Below the pieces are notes generated by a model. The model did not search any database. It saw only the letters and a program-made list of their open reading frames with translations, and had not been told where the DNA came from. Below are positions 17,821 through 27,267 of a DNA stretch of 64,000 bases, in pieces. Both the position numbers and the translations under genes were made by a program. The stretch spans positions 159,745 to 223,744 of the forward strand of contig JAGBNC010000016.1 in the NCBI GenBank assembly GCA_017634595.1, in the 5' to 3' direction. This DNA comes from Bacteroidales bacterium. Its GTDB lineage: Bacteria > Bacteroidota > Bacteroidia > Bacteroidales > UBA932. Every line of letters begins with the position of its first letter. Positions within the stretch are counted from its first letter, which is position 1.

Positions 17821-19769
17821 TTTTCGATAAACTTCAAAATAGTACTATAGTACAACATCTGGTTGTCAAATCCTTTGTAGCCGTGGCCTTGGCCCTTCAT
17901 GACAAGGAACTCCACGGGGGAGCCCTGGCTCTTGAGGGCATCGTATAGCATCTGCGATCCGCCTATGTCCACACGGTCGTCATGGTCGCCGTGAATCAGC
18001 AGCATGGGGCCGCTTATCTTGTCCACGTGGCTTATGGGGGAGCGGTCCATCAGCTTGTCCCTCTCGGTCACTGGGTCGCCTGCTTCAAGGTAGTCCCAGT
18101 CGGGTATGTTCGAGTGATAGTGCTCCCATATTATGTCGCAGAAACCTGCTACGGCCACTCCGAATCCGAAGGGGAATGAGGCTTGAGTGCCGTTGACCTC
18201 TCCCGGGAAAGTCATGAGGCGCATAGTTTCATATCCTCCGTGGCTCATGCCGAAGCATCCCACTCTTTCCGGGGGTATATTAAGCATCTGGGATACGTAG
18301 CGGGCGCAATATATCATGTCTATGGTCTCGTTGCCTCCCAGGTCGTGGTCGTTGAGGGCCGCGAAGTCCCTGCCGAAGCCGCTCGAGCCCCTGGGCGATG
18401 CGCTCAGCACGTACATGCCTGCCGCTGTAAAAATCTGGTGCTCAATGTCGTAGGCGTTATCCCCGCCGTAAAACGACATGACCATAAGCCTTGCCTTGTC
18501 GGCCGGAAGCGGGTTGTCCGGAACCATAAGGTATGCATGAAGCATACGGGTGGAGTCGGTGGCGGGATCGATGTCGAATGTGGGGATGGACAACTTCTGA
18601 GCCCGGGATGCAATCATCGATTCCTTGGTGCTTTGGGGAAGATCCACAATGACTTTCTGCTCAAGATGGTTATCAGAATAACTAAGTTCCCAAATCTGGA
18701 AAAGCAAATCTGTGGCTCCTGCGGTAAAATACAATTTATTTCCGCAGCTGGTTTGGAAGTTGAGGGTTACAGGATAATAGCTTTGCGTGAGTTCTTTTCC
18801 GTCAGGGCTCAAAATACGCACAACGGAGCCTTCGGGGCTTGTGGATACGGCGGCGAGCAGTTTCTGCTGACCGTCGGTAATCCATTTGGCGTTAATGTCG
18901 GCCTTGTAGTCGGTAATCTGACGGGTCACTCCATTGGAACGGTTGTAGCAATACAGGTTGGCGTATCCTGTCTGGTCCGAAAGGAAATATGCCTCGTCCT
19001 CTGAATACCAGGGCGATACCACGGCGCAACCGCTCAGGCTCGCTTCCAGGGTAGGGTCGGTAATCACCGTGTAGCTTCCGCTCCCGAAGTCAAGATATGC
19101 CAGGTTGGTGTGAGTGCGGTTGACGTTCTTGAGTACCGTCAATATGGCGCCGCTGTTGTCGGGGCTGAACGACACTTCCGACCATGTCATACGGAATTCC
19201 GGTATGTCTTCGCACACCAGGCTGTCCTGACCAGTGGCAAGGTCCAGAATATGGAACTCGTCCACATGATCGTTCTCGCTCTGGGATGTACGGGCTATGT
19301 AGCCGATGAGGCTCTTGTCGTCGTTGAAGCTCCATCCGTAAATATATGGCACATCGGTGAAGCATTTCATCTGCCCGCTCTTGGGATCAAGACGGTACAG
19401 GTCGATTTTCTCATCGTTGGCCTTGTCGCCTATCCAGTACAGGCAGGAGTCTTTGTCGTTCCACTGCGGGTGCCAGAAATTCTTTGCCGACCAATCTTCA
19501 TTCGATATGACCTTACCTTTCGATAAGTCGGTACTCTCTGCCAAGTCCAGCATGAGCATGGGGTTGCCCCCGGTTTGACGCACATAGAACAGCTTGCTGC
19601 CGTCGTCCGACAGGTGGAACCCCCAGGTCGAATATGGAAACCCGTTCAGAAAGGCTCCCACATCCACTTTACGTCCTTCAAAGGTCACTATTCCTTGCTC
19701 ATAGGAGCAAGAATTGAAAGAGAATGCTGCCATTATCAGCAGCATTCCCGATATAAACAATCTTCTCAT
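17811..19769 (-). CDS. S9 family dipeptidyl-peptidase lipoprotein (DPP IV-like)
   Basis: A 652-residue prolyl-oligopeptidase-family serine peptidase. The signal peptide ends in lipobox FNSC (Cys21). Residues about 40-400 are WD40-like propeller blades (DPPIV_N); the C-terminal catalytic domain shows Ser in GCFGMSHGGYE, Asp in LIHGDHDDRVD and His in MKGQGHGYKG. It removes N-terminal dipeptides or small peptides outside the cytoplasm. The start codon directly abuts the SusD stop with no gap, so it belongs to the SusC-SusD operon and argues that this locus feeds on peptides rather than glycans. Confidence 0.92.
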   Translation of the reverse strand: MRRLFISGMLLIMAAFSFNSCSYEQGIVTFEGRKVDVGAFLNGFPYSTWGFHLSDDGSKLFYVRQTGGNPMLMLDLAESTDLSKGKVISNEDWSAKNFWHPQWNDKDSCLYWIGDKANDEKIDLYRLDPKSGQMKCFTDVPYIYGWSFNDDKSLIGYIARTSQSENDHVDEFHILDLATGQDSLVCEDIPEFRMTWSEVSFSPDNSGAILTVLKNVNRTHTNLAYLDFGSGSYTVITDPTLEASLSGCAVVSPWYSEDEAYFLSDQTGYANLYCYNRSNGVTRQITDYKADINAKWITDGQQKLLAAVSTSPEGSVVRILSPDGKELTQSYYPVTLNFQTSCGNKLYFTAGATDLLFQIWELSYSDNHLEQKVIVDLPQSTKESMIASRAQKLSIPTFDIDPATDSTRMLHAYLMVPDNPLPADKARLMVMSFYGGDNAYDIEHQIFTAAGMYVLSASPRGSSGFGRDFAALNDHDLGGNETIDMIYCARYVSQMLNIPPERVGCFGMSHGGYETMRLMTFPGEVNGTQASFPFGFGVAVAGFCDIIWEHYHSNIPDWDYLEAGDPVTERDKLMDRSPISHVDKISGPMLLIHGDHDDRVDIGGSQMLYDALKSQGSPVEFLVMKGQGHGYKGFDNQMLYYSTILKFIENLH

Positions 19770-21281
19770 TTATTTCCTCCAATATTCGTTTTGGTCGGCG
19801 GAAGTGAGAGCTTTGTTGTAAAGCATCTCAATCTGCGGTATGGGGAGCATGAATCGCGGGCTGTCGGCAGGAAGGCTCTTGACGCTGGCCCAGTGCTCTG
19901 CATCTACGGTGCGATCAAGCGGCTGGTGCAGACGTTTGATGTCTTGAAGCCTGAAGCCCTCGCCGTACAACTCCTTGCGGCGCTCGTAATAAATGTTGTC
20001 GTAAGTGGCGGCGGTTGGACTGGCTCCACGGGCAGTCTGGAGGGCGTTCAGCGGTCCGGCGGCATCGCCTCCCAAATGAGCTTCACACTCGGCTTTGATA
20101 AGGTATGCCTCCGCTATACGTGCCAAAGGGAAGTCGGCATCGCCGATGTACAAGTCCCTGTGGCTGAACTTGCTGGTGAACCATCCGTCAGCGGCGTAGA
20201 AATAGAAGGGGAAGAGCTTGCGGCAGTCGCTGTCTTCAAATGAGTCGCGGAAGCGTTTGGTCCAGCGCACGGTGCTGTATCCGTACAGAGGCTCTTCGAA
20301 ATAGTTGCTTTCCTGAGGCGTGTCCAGATATTCGATGTCGGCCGGATTGGCCTTGCCGGTAGCGTCCATATTCACAGCGCTTTTGGCCAGATAGTAGAAC
20401 GAGGGGATTGACGCGTAGTAGTTGGACGTGGTCTGGTTGAAATTGTAGTACATCAGCCACTCCACGTTTGGATTCATGAAACCGGACTGATAGTCTGTCT
20501 GGCTCATGAGGTTGCTGCCGTCAAAGAGGTTTGATGCTGCTTCACTTGCGTACTTTGCAGCATTTGAGTAGTCGGCCATGTCAAGATAGGCGCGGGCCAT
20601 GAACAATGCGCAGCTCTTCGGTGTGAAATAAGCGGCATTGTCGGGGCTGCAGTGCTCCCTGCCGTAGTCCAAATCTTTGATAATCTGCTCGTAGCAGTCC
20701 TTGAGACTGCTGCGCCCGATGGGCTCTGATGAGGCGTCCGCCGGTGAGGTGCGCAGGATTATTCCTGGACCGTCAGGATTGATTGTATATGTAGGAGCAA
20801 AGAGACGGGAGAGCCTCAGGAACATGAAGCCCCTTAGGGCATGCGCCTGGCCAAGTAGATTCTCCTTGCCGCTTTCTTCGGGCATGTCGGTTACATAGGC
20901 AATGATATTGTTGGCTGCGTCAATGCCTTTGTAGTCGTACTGCCAGATGTAGTTGGAATATCCGAACCACCAAGGGTCGTCTTCAGGTACCTGTGAATAT
21001 GTATATGAGTACAGGTTCCAGTTGTATGTGTCTATGCCGTAGTTGCCGCTTGTCATAAGGGCGTCCTCTCCCATGACCTCCGACATGATGACCTGCAGGG
21101 AATTGGTAAGATAGTACCCTATCCACCCTATGCCTCCGTTCAGGGCAGTCTGCGCCGACTCCACGCTTGAGAATATCTGGACATCGGACACAGCGTTGGA
21201 CGGAACCGGATTCAAGGTCTCCTTGGAGCAAGATGAAAGCCCCGCCAGAGCCAGGAATGCTATGTATATTGTTTTTTTCAT
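19770..21281 (-). CDS. SusD/RagB family lipoprotein
   Basis: A 503-residue SusD homologue with lipobox LSSC (Cys18). Family features: VSDVQIFSSVESAQTALNG near the N-terminus, GQAHALRGFMFLRLSRLFAPTY about residue 140, and RIAEAYLIKAECEAHLGG followed by YYERRKELYGEGFRLQDIKR at the C-terminus. Its length is near that of RagB, the oligopeptide-binding member. With the SusC encoded 12 nt upstream and the S9 peptidase immediately downstream it likely captures peptides at the cell surface. Confidence 0.95.
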   Translation of the reverse strand: MKKTIYIAFLALAGLSSCSKETLNPVPSNAVSDVQIFSSVESAQTALNGGIGWIGYYLTNSLQVIMSEVMGEDALMTSGNYGIDTYNWNLYSYTYSQVPEDDPWWFGYSNYIWQYDYKGIDAANNIIAYVTDMPEESGKENLLGQAHALRGFMFLRLSRLFAPTYTINPDGPGIILRTSPADASSEPIGRSSLKDCYEQIIKDLDYGREHCSPDNAAYFTPKSCALFMARAYLDMADYSNAAKYASEAASNLFDGSNLMSQTDYQSGFMNPNVEWLMYYNFNQTTSNYYASIPSFYYLAKSAVNMDATGKANPADIEYLDTPQESNYFEEPLYGYSTVRWTKRFRDSFEDSDCRKLFPFYFYAADGWFTSKFSHRDLYIGDADFPLARIAEAYLIKAECEAHLGGDAAGPLNALQTARGASPTAATYDNIYYERRKELYGEGFRLQDIKRLHQPLDRTVDAEHWASVKSLPADSPRFMLPIPQIEMLYNKALTSADQNEYWRK

Positions 21282-21293
21282 AATCCGATTGTT

Positions 21294-24200
21294 TTAGAAA
21301 GTTATGTTCACACCCAAAGTGTAAGTACGGCTCAGCGGAATGTAGTTCGCGTAGGCGTCGTATCCTCCGATACCGAATATGTCTATATCGTCGTAACCCT
21401 TGTAGTTTTTATCGGCAAAGACTGTGAAGAGGTTGTCGGCGTTGATGTAGAACCTTACCGCCGACACAATGTCTGACTTCATGAGCAGCCGCCTCGGCAG
21501 GCTGTAGGAGAGATTGACATTCTTGAGTTTGATATATGTCGCGTCGTACAGAAAACGAGTGCTCGGGGAGTTGCTCTGGTTGTCATTCAAGTTGTAGAAC
21601 TTGGGCACGTCGGTGCTGGTGTTGGAGGGGGTCCAGGCATTGAGTTCGTCAATATTGATGTTTTTGCCCGAATTATTGCCCTCGTGCATCATGTTGGCGT
21701 ACAGACTGTCATAGAATTTGCCGCCCAGATTGTAGTAGAACATGAAAGACAAGTTGATGCCCCTCCATGACAGGTTGTTGGAAAGCGAGCCGAATCCCCA
21801 TGGAGTGGCGCGGCCCTGAGTCTCATAATCGGCAAGGGAATAATTGTTGGTAGTGCCGTCGCCGAGCTTCCACAGGGGGTCACCGTTGGCGGGGTCTACA
21901 CCTGCCCATGTGGGCATATAGAATTCATATTGGCTCTCTCCCACCTTCCAGATTTTCTTGGTGTCTCCCATGATGATGTCGTCATCGCCGGCGAGGTCAA
22001 GAATCTTGTCGGAGTTGTATGAGAAGTTGAAATCCAGGTCCCACACAAAATCTTTGGTCTGAACCGGTGTGGCGTTGATGGCAAATTCTACGCCTCTGTT
22101 CCTGACCTTGGCAAGGTTCATCATCACGCTGGTGATTCCGTACGATCCCGGCAGGGGAAATTCATACAGGAGGGCGTCGGAGGTCTTGTTGAAGAACTCC
22201 ACTGAGCCGCTGATCCTGTTCTTTATGAATCCGAAGTCGATGCCTATATTGAGCATTTTCTGCTTCTCCCATCCCAGCTCTGGATTTGAGAGGCTGGTGT
22301 GCCCGAGGCCCGAGTTATATCCATATTGGTAGGTGTCGCTTGCTGTCCACAAGCCAAGGGATTGATAGCGGTCCAGGCCGGCGTTGTTGCCGGAAGTACC
22401 GTAGCTGACGCGCAATTTCAAGTCGCTGATAGCATCAACGTCCTTAAGGAAATCTTCCTGTTTGATACGCCACGATGCGCCGACGCTGAAGAAGTTACCC
22501 CATTTGTTGTCGGCTCCGAACACGGAACTGCCGTCCCGGCGGAAGGATGCTGAGGCAAAATACTTCTCCATATAACTGTATTCCGCGTGCCCCAGCCAAG
22601 ATATTAATGCCGCCTGGGTGTACCAGGACGTGATTGACTGTGGTTTATTGGCACCGGCAAGTTCGGTCAGGAAGTCGAATGCGAAGCCTGTGGCAGTGCC
22701 GTCGAAGCGGCTTATTTTGCTCTGCCAGTATTCATAACCGGCCATGGCGGACACATTGTGTTTGTCGGCAAAGGTCCGGTTGAAATTCAAGGTGGTGGTG
22801 CTTGTGAACATCAAGTCGCTGGTCTGTGTCCTTCCGCCGCGGCCGCCGTAGGCCGGGCCGTCACCGTGGTACTTGTTCCAATAAAAAATATCGTACACGG
22901 AGACATAGTCGGGAGAGAATGTGGTTCTGGCTGTCAGTCCGTCCATGAACTTTACCTCTGCGTAAAATGATGCAAGCAAGCGTGCCGTATTGGCCTGGTT
23001 GGTGTTCATCAGGGGTATTGCCACGGGGTTGAAATCCTTGGATGCCGGATTAGTCCAGTTGAACTGTTTCTCTCCATTCTCGTCCAGGACGTATGCACCG
23101 TTGGAGTCAACCTTATATACAGGCACAGCATTGGGGAAAGAGAGCGCATTGTAGAGCGGGGAAGCTCCTGCGCTTTGCGAGACCTCGGAATTCTGTGTGG
23201 CATATGAGAACACTACATTCACCCCGCCTTTGAGCCAGGGTTTGATGCTGGCGTCAATATTGGCCTTACCAGAGTAGCGAGTGTAGCGGGCCGTGGGTGT
23301 GGTGCCAGTCTGGTCGAAGTAACCGGCCGAGAAGAAGTAATTAAACTTGTCGGTGCCGCCCGAGTAGCTGACGTTGTAGTCCTGGGAATAACCTCGTTTC
23401 ATCACTTCGCTCTGCCAGTCGGTGTCAATGATGTTTTTGGCCCCAGGCACCAGATTGCCGTTGGCATCGAACGGGACCGCCGTGTTGAACGGGTTCCATG
23501 ACAGGGTGCCCTGAGCCTGCTCGTTGGCCCAGATGTGATCTTTGCCTTCGCTGGCAGCAGTCTCCAAATAGCTCTGGTATATCAACTTATAATATTCAGT
23601 AGAATTGGCCATCCGGTACTGTGTGGGCACTGCGGACACTCCTGCTGCGGCACTGAAGTTCACATGACCCTGACCCGCTTTACCGCTCTTGGTGGTGATA
23701 ATTACCACTCCGTTGGCGGCGCGGGACCCGTAAAGCGAAGCCGCGGCAGCATCTTTCAGCACGGTTATGGATTCAATGTCCTGAGGATTGATGCTGGACA
23801 GGATGCTGGTAGTAGTGTGGGCGTCTTCGGCATTCTTGGAGTAAGCCGTGTTGGTGGTTGCCACTCCGTCAATCACGTAAAGCGGCTCCGATGAAGCATT
23901 GAGCGAGCCGGTACCACGGATGCGGAATGTACTTGCTGCTCCAGGTTGACCGGAGGCAGTAGAAACCTGAAGCCCGGGGATTTTGCCCTGCAGGACCTGC
24001 TCTACGGAGGAAACCGGCTTCTGAGAAAGTTCTTCCGCCCTGACCATGGAGGCCGAACCTGAATAGGACGATTTCTTGGCGGTACCGTATGCCACGACAA
24101 TGGTCTCGTCAAGGAACTCGGAACTCTGGGTCATCTCTACGTTGATGGTGTGCTTGCCTTGAACGGGGATCTGCACAGTCTCGTAGCCGATGGATGAGAA

Positions 24201-24416
24201 TATCAGCACTCCGTCTGAAGGAGCATTGATGGAGAAGTTGCCGTCATAATCTGATATGACACCGTTGGCGGTGCCACTCAGAACTACGGCGGCCGACGGA
24301 ACCGCATCGCCAGTCTGGGCGTCGGTGATTTTGCCTTTTACAGTAATGTTCTGGGCCCAGATGGAAGCGGGAACCAACAACAATACCAAAGACAAAAGAA
24401 GCCTAGTTTTTTCCAT
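21294..24416 (-). CDS. SusC/RagA family TonB-linked outer-membrane protein
   Basis: A 1040-residue TonB-dependent transporter. Signal peptide ends PASIWAQ; residues about 25-100 are the carboxypeptidase-D-like domain (VKGKITDAQTGDAVPSAAVV, IFSSIGYETVQIPV); the plug follows (IVVAYGTAKKSSYSGSASMV, LYVIDGVATTN, ITVLKDAAAASLYGSRAANG) and the barrel ends YTLGVNITF. First gene of an operon with SusD and an S9 peptidase, the arrangement expected for a RagAB-like oligopeptide importer. Preceded by a 110-bp spacer that holds its probable promoter. Confidence 0.96.
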   Translation of the reverse strand: MEKTRLLLSLVLLLVPASIWAQNITVKGKITDAQTGDAVPSAAVVLSGTANGVISDYDGNFSINAPSDGVLIFSSIGYETVQIPVQGKHTINVEMTQSSEFLDETIVVAYGTAKKSSYSGSASMVRAEELSQKPVSSVEQVLQGKIPGLQVSTASGQPGAASTFRIRGTGSLNASSEPLYVIDGVATTNTAYSKNAEDAHTTTSILSSINPQDIESITVLKDAAAASLYGSRAANGVVIITTKSGKAGQGHVNFSAAAGVSAVPTQYRMANSTEYYKLIYQSYLETAASEGKDHIWANEQAQGTLSWNPFNTAVPFDANGNLVPGAKNIIDTDWQSEVMKRGYSQDYNVSYSGGTDKFNYFFSAGYFDQTGTTPTARYTRYSGKANIDASIKPWLKGGVNVVFSYATQNSEVSQSAGASPLYNALSFPNAVPVYKVDSNGAYVLDENGEKQFNWTNPASKDFNPVAIPLMNTNQANTARLLASFYAEVKFMDGLTARTTFSPDYVSVYDIFYWNKYHGDGPAYGGRGGRTQTSDLMFTSTTTLNFNRTFADKHNVSAMAGYEYWQSKISRFDGTATGFAFDFLTELAGANKPQSITSWYTQAALISWLGHAEYSYMEKYFASASFRRDGSSVFGADNKWGNFFSVGASWRIKQEDFLKDVDAISDLKLRVSYGTSGNNAGLDRYQSLGLWTASDTYQYGYNSGLGHTSLSNPELGWEKQKMLNIGIDFGFIKNRISGSVEFFNKTSDALLYEFPLPGSYGITSVMMNLAKVRNRGVEFAINATPVQTKDFVWDLDFNFSYNSDKILDLAGDDDIIMGDTKKIWKVGESQYEFYMPTWAGVDPANGDPLWKLGDGTTNNYSLADYETQGRATPWGFGSLSNNLSWRGINLSFMFYYNLGGKFYDSLYANMMHEGNNSGKNINIDELNAWTPSNTSTDVPKFYNLNDNQSNSPSTRFLYDATYIKLKNVNLSYSLPRRLLMKSDIVSAVRFYINADNLFTVFADKNYKGYDDIDIFGIGGYDAYANYIPLSRTYTLGVNITF

Positions 24417-24508
24417 AAGCTTTTTTGAATTTAATTAAACTAAAATGTGGATAGGATTATATACACTACTATCCGCCTGGAGCTAACCTTCTCCTGACGG
24501 CCTCTGCA

Positions 24509-24539
24509 CAAAAACAGTGAATTAAATTAAAAAAGCAAA
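24509..24539 (-). promoter_or_regulatory. Candidate promoter of the SusCD-peptidase operon
   Basis: On the minus strand TTTG (24,536-24,539) is followed after 19 nt by TGTTTTTG (24,509-24,516), one mismatch from the -7 consensus TAnnTTTG. It overlaps the 3' end of ispH. The leader would be about 85 nt, long enough for cis-regulation, but I see no recognisable riboswitch in it. Confidence 0.4.
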
Positions 24540-25396
24540 TTAATTATGTGATTTGCAATAAGTTCAAGCAGCCATTTCGGGGTCGATGTGGCTCCGCACA
24601 CACCGGCCGAAGCAGCATCCCGGAACCATTCTGCCTGCAAATCCTGCGGGCCTCCGATGAGGTGGGTGCGGGGGTTGATGCTCTTGCACCACTGGTAAAG
24701 GACTTTGCCGTTGGAGCTGGAACTGCCTGATACAAACACTATTACGTCATGCCTTGATGCAAACTCGGCAAGCTGCTTGTGACGTGATGCTACCTGGGCG
24801 CAAATACTGTGGTGTACAGTAAGTTTGTCTCCGGCAAGGGCTTGCAGTTTTTCTTCCAGTTCCGAAAATTTCTCCGGGCTCATGGTTGTCTGGGAGAAAA
24901 GTTCCAGCGGCTTGTCAAGGTCTATGGCTCCCGACTTCAGCAGTGTGTCCAGCGAAGCGGCATCTTCAACCACTATGGCCCTTCCTTTTGCGCGTCCCAC
25001 CAAGCCAAGCACTTCCGGATGGCCTATCTTTCCAAATATCAGTACCTGGGCGCGCCCGGCTGCTTCTTCTACCCTGGCCTGCAGGCGAAGCACCACGGGA
25101 CAGGTGCAGTCTATGAGCCCGATACCGAGTTCCTTAAGCCTGCTGTAAGTGGCCGGCGGCTCACCGTGTGCGCGGATAAGCACCGTGTCGCCGGGGCCGA
25201 GAATCCCAAGCCCTTCGGCATCAGTCACCTTCAGACCCCTCTCTTCGAGCCTTGAGAGCTCTGATTCGTTATGGACAATGGCGCCGAGCGACCACAACGG
25301 GCCCTTACCGGCGGCAAGAAAACCTTCCGCCGTACTGATGGCCCGTATCACTCCGCCACAGAAACCGGAGTGAGGGTCGATGGCGACCTTTATCAT
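24527..25396 (-). CDS. ispH: 4-hydroxy-3-methylbut-2-enyl diphosphate reductase
   Basis: A 289-residue LytB/IspH enzyme, last step of the MEP isoprenoid pathway, giving IPP and DMAPP. The three Fe-S ligands are visible: Cys13 in GFCGGV, Cys in DCTCPVV and Cys in HSICAQV; the C-terminus has GVCGATSTPKWLLE and the middle VSGSSSSNGKVLY. The start is ATG 25,396 (MIKVAIDPHSGFCGG); the longer frame would add an unlikely N-terminus inside cmk. The ATG overlaps the cmk stop (ATGA). ispF of the same pathway is at 62,841. Confidence 0.95.
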   Translation of the reverse strand: MIKVAIDPHSGFCGGVIRAISTAEGFLAAGKGPLWSLGAIVHNESELSRLEERGLKVTDAEGLGILGPGDTVLIRAHGEPPATYSRLKELGIGLIDCTCPVVLRLQARVEEAAGRAQVLIFGKIGHPEVLGLVGRAKGRAIVVEDAASLDTLLKSGAIDLDKPLELFSQTTMSPEKFSELEEKLQALAGDKLTVHHSICAQVASRHKQLAEFASRHDVIVFVSGSSSSNGKVLYQWCKSINPRTHLIGGPQDLQAEWFRDAASAGVCGATSTPKWLLELIANHIINLLF

Positions 25397-26076
25397 AGTA
25401 TGCCGAACTTGCCCTGGATGAGACCTTGTACCCAAGCCAGTTCTTCTTCGAAGCTCATATCTGAGTTGTCCAGCTCGAAGGCGTCCTCTGCGCGGCGCAG
25501 GGGGGCAGTCTCGCGGTGCGAGTCGATGTAGTCGCGCTCGCGCAGGTTCTTCACCACCTCTTCGAGCAGCGGGCTTTCGCCCTTGGACACCAGCTCGTCG
25601 TAGCGGCGCCGTGCCCTGACCTCCTCGCTCGCTGTCATGAATATCTTCAGCTGAGCCTCGGGAAACACTGCCGTACCTATGTCGCGCCCGTCCATGACGA
25701 TGCGCCCGCGGCGTCCGAATTCGTGCAGCTTTTCATCCACCCACTCGCGTACGTAGGGGACTGCCGCCACCGGACTCACCTGCGAGCTCACTTCCATCGA
25801 ACGGATCTGCTGTTCAATGCAGCGGGGCCCCATGCAGAGCTTGCCTTCGGCGTCGAAATGGAGCTCCAAGCCCTTCAGTGCCTCTTTGAGCGAAGGGTCT
25901 ATGATGCTGATACGGTTGATGAGCCCTTCTTCCTGGGCGAAAAGCGTCACGCCCCGGTACAAGGCGCCGGAGTCAAGGTAAAGGAAACTGAACTTGCGGG
26001 CTATTTTTTTTGCCAGCGTACTCTTGCCAGTAGATGAGTAGCCGTCTATTGCAATAATAATGTCAGGAATCTTCAT
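25393..26076 (-). CDS. cmk: Cytidylate kinase
   Basis: A 227-residue CMP/dCMP kinase. The P-loop IAIDGYSSTGKSTLAKKIA begins at residue 7; FLYLDSGALYRGVTLFA and IVMDGRDIGTAVFPEAQLKIFM are family signatures, the latter a nucleotide-binding and LID region. The start ATG 26,076 is set by the promoter at 26,084-26,091; the frame extends further upstream only through non-coding DNA. Encoded ahead of ispH with a 4-nt overlap and divergent from the response regulator with 39 bp between starts. Confidence 0.95.
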   Translation of the reverse strand: MKIPDIIIAIDGYSSTGKSTLAKKIARKFSFLYLDSGALYRGVTLFAQEEGLINRISIIDPSLKEALKGLELHFDAEGKLCMGPRCIEQQIRSMEVSSQVSPVAAVPYVREWVDEKLHEFGRRGRIVMDGRDIGTAVFPEAQLKIFMTASEEVRARRRYDELVSKGESPLLEEVVKNLRERDYIDSHRETAPLRRAEDAFELDNSDMSFEEELAWVQGLIQGKFGIL

Positions 26077-26083
26077 ATCAGCA

Positions 26084-26091
26084 CAAATGTA
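26084..26091 (-). promoter_or_regulatory. -7 box of the cmk-ispH promoter
   Basis: Minus-strand TACATTTG matches TAnnTTTG. With the final G as -7, transcription begins at 26,077, one base before the cmk ATG, implying a near-leaderless mRNA. Confidence 0.55.
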
Positions 26092-26103
26092 GAAAAAAAT
26101 AAC

Positions 26104-26111
26104 GATATTTG
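26104..26111 (+). promoter_or_regulatory. Weak -7 box before the response regulator
   Basis: GATATTTG differs from TAnnTTTG at the first base and ends 4 nt before ATG 26,116. If used with normal spacing the start would fall on the ATG itself. The divergent cmk box is only 12 bp away, so the two promoters would compete for polymerase. Confidence 0.3.
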
Positions 26112-26115
26112 CCGT

Positions 26116-27267
26116 ATGAAGATTCTGATTATTGATGACGAGCGGAGCATCCGCAACTCGCTCGGTGAAATTCTTTCCGACGAAGGCTATTCCGTGGATA
26201 CTGCGGAAAATGGCTCCGAGGGCCTTGAGAAGGCGTTGAAGGCTCATTACGACATTATTTTCTGCGACATCAAGATGCCCGGCATGGACGGAGTGGAGGT
26301 GCTTGAGAAACTGGTTTCCGAGGGCACCGAAAGCGCCGTTGTCATGATATCAGGGCACGGTGATATTGATACCGCCGTGGAGTGCATCAAGAAAGGAGCC
26401 TTCGACTTTATCCAGAAGCCGCTGGATCTCAACCGCATACTCATCACTATCAAGAATGCCACCGACAAGACCAAGCTCGTGACCCAGAACAAGTCGCTTA
26501 AGAAGAAAGTGTTCGGCGGGGAGCGCATGGTGGGCGAGTCAGCGGCGATCTGCGCGGTGCGCGAGATGATAGAAAAGGTGGCGCCCACTCCCGCCAGAGT
26601 GCTTATCACCGGTGGCAACGGCTCCGGCAAGGAGCTGGTAGCCCGCAGCCTTCACGCTCTCAGCGACAGAGCCTCACAGCCTTACATCGAAGTCAACTGC
26701 GCCGCTATCCCCTCGGAGCTTATAGAGAGCGAGCTCTTCGGACACGAGAAGGGCTCTTTCACATCCGCTATCAAGCAGCACAAGGGAAAGTTCGAACAGG
26801 CCGACGGAGGGACTCTGTTCCTCGATGAAATAGGTGACATGTCGCTCGCCGCCCAGGCCAAGGTGCTGCGCGTGCTGCAGGAGAACAAACTGTCGCGCGT
26901 AGGCAGCGACGCTGATATAAAAGTGGATGTGAGGGTCATTGCGGCCACCAACAAGGACCTTCGTGCCGAAATCGACAAAGGCAATTTCCGCGAGGATTTG
27001 TATCACCGTCTGAGCGTTATCGTGATCAGAGTGCCGGGACTTGACGAGCGCAAGGAGGATATTCCTCTGCTGGTGGATTATTTCGTGGAGCGTATCTGCA
27101 CCGAGACGGCGATGCCCCGCAAGGCGTTCAGCCCGGAGGCGGTGAAGATGCTGCAGGAGCGCAGCTGGAAGGGAAATATCAGGGAGCTGCGCAACGTAGT
27201 GGAGCGCCTGCTCATCCTGGGTGACGACGTAATCTCAGCCGCCAACGTACGCTCATACGTACTCTAG
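26116..27267 (+). CDS. NtrC-like response regulator without DNA-binding domain
   Basis: A 383-residue protein with receiver domain (phospho-acceptor Asp51 in FCDIKMPG; acidic pair Asp7-Asp8; Lys in FIQKPL) and an AAA+ sigma-54-activator domain (Walker A GGNGSGK at 166-172; Walker B GGTLFLDEIGD; arginine-finger region REDLYHRLSVIVI). The sigma-54 contact loop, normally GAFTGA, reads GSFTSA (213-218), and the protein ends right after the AAA+ lid without a Fis-type helix-turn-helix. It can therefore hardly bind a specific DNA site. The likely cognate kinase is at 28,222. The 3' end overlaps the convergent DUF4783 gene by 4 nt. Confidence 0.85.
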   Translation: MKILIIDDERSIRNSLGEILSDEGYSVDTAENGSEGLEKALKAHYDIIFCDIKMPGMDGVEVLEKLVSEGTESAVVMISGHGDIDTAVECIKKGAFDFIQKPLDLNRILITIKNATDKTKLVTQNKSLKKKVFGGERMVGESAAICAVREMIEKVAPTPARVLITGGNGSGKELVARSLHALSDRASQPYIEVNCAAIPSELIESELFGHEKGSFTSAIKQHKGKFEQADGGTLFLDEIGDMSLAAQAKVLRVLQENKLSRVGSDADIKVDVRVIAATNKDLRAEIDKGNFREDLYHRLSVIVIRVPGLDERKEDIPLLVDYFVERICTETAMPRKAFSPEAVKMLQERSWKGNIRELRNVVERLLILGDDVISAANVRSYVL

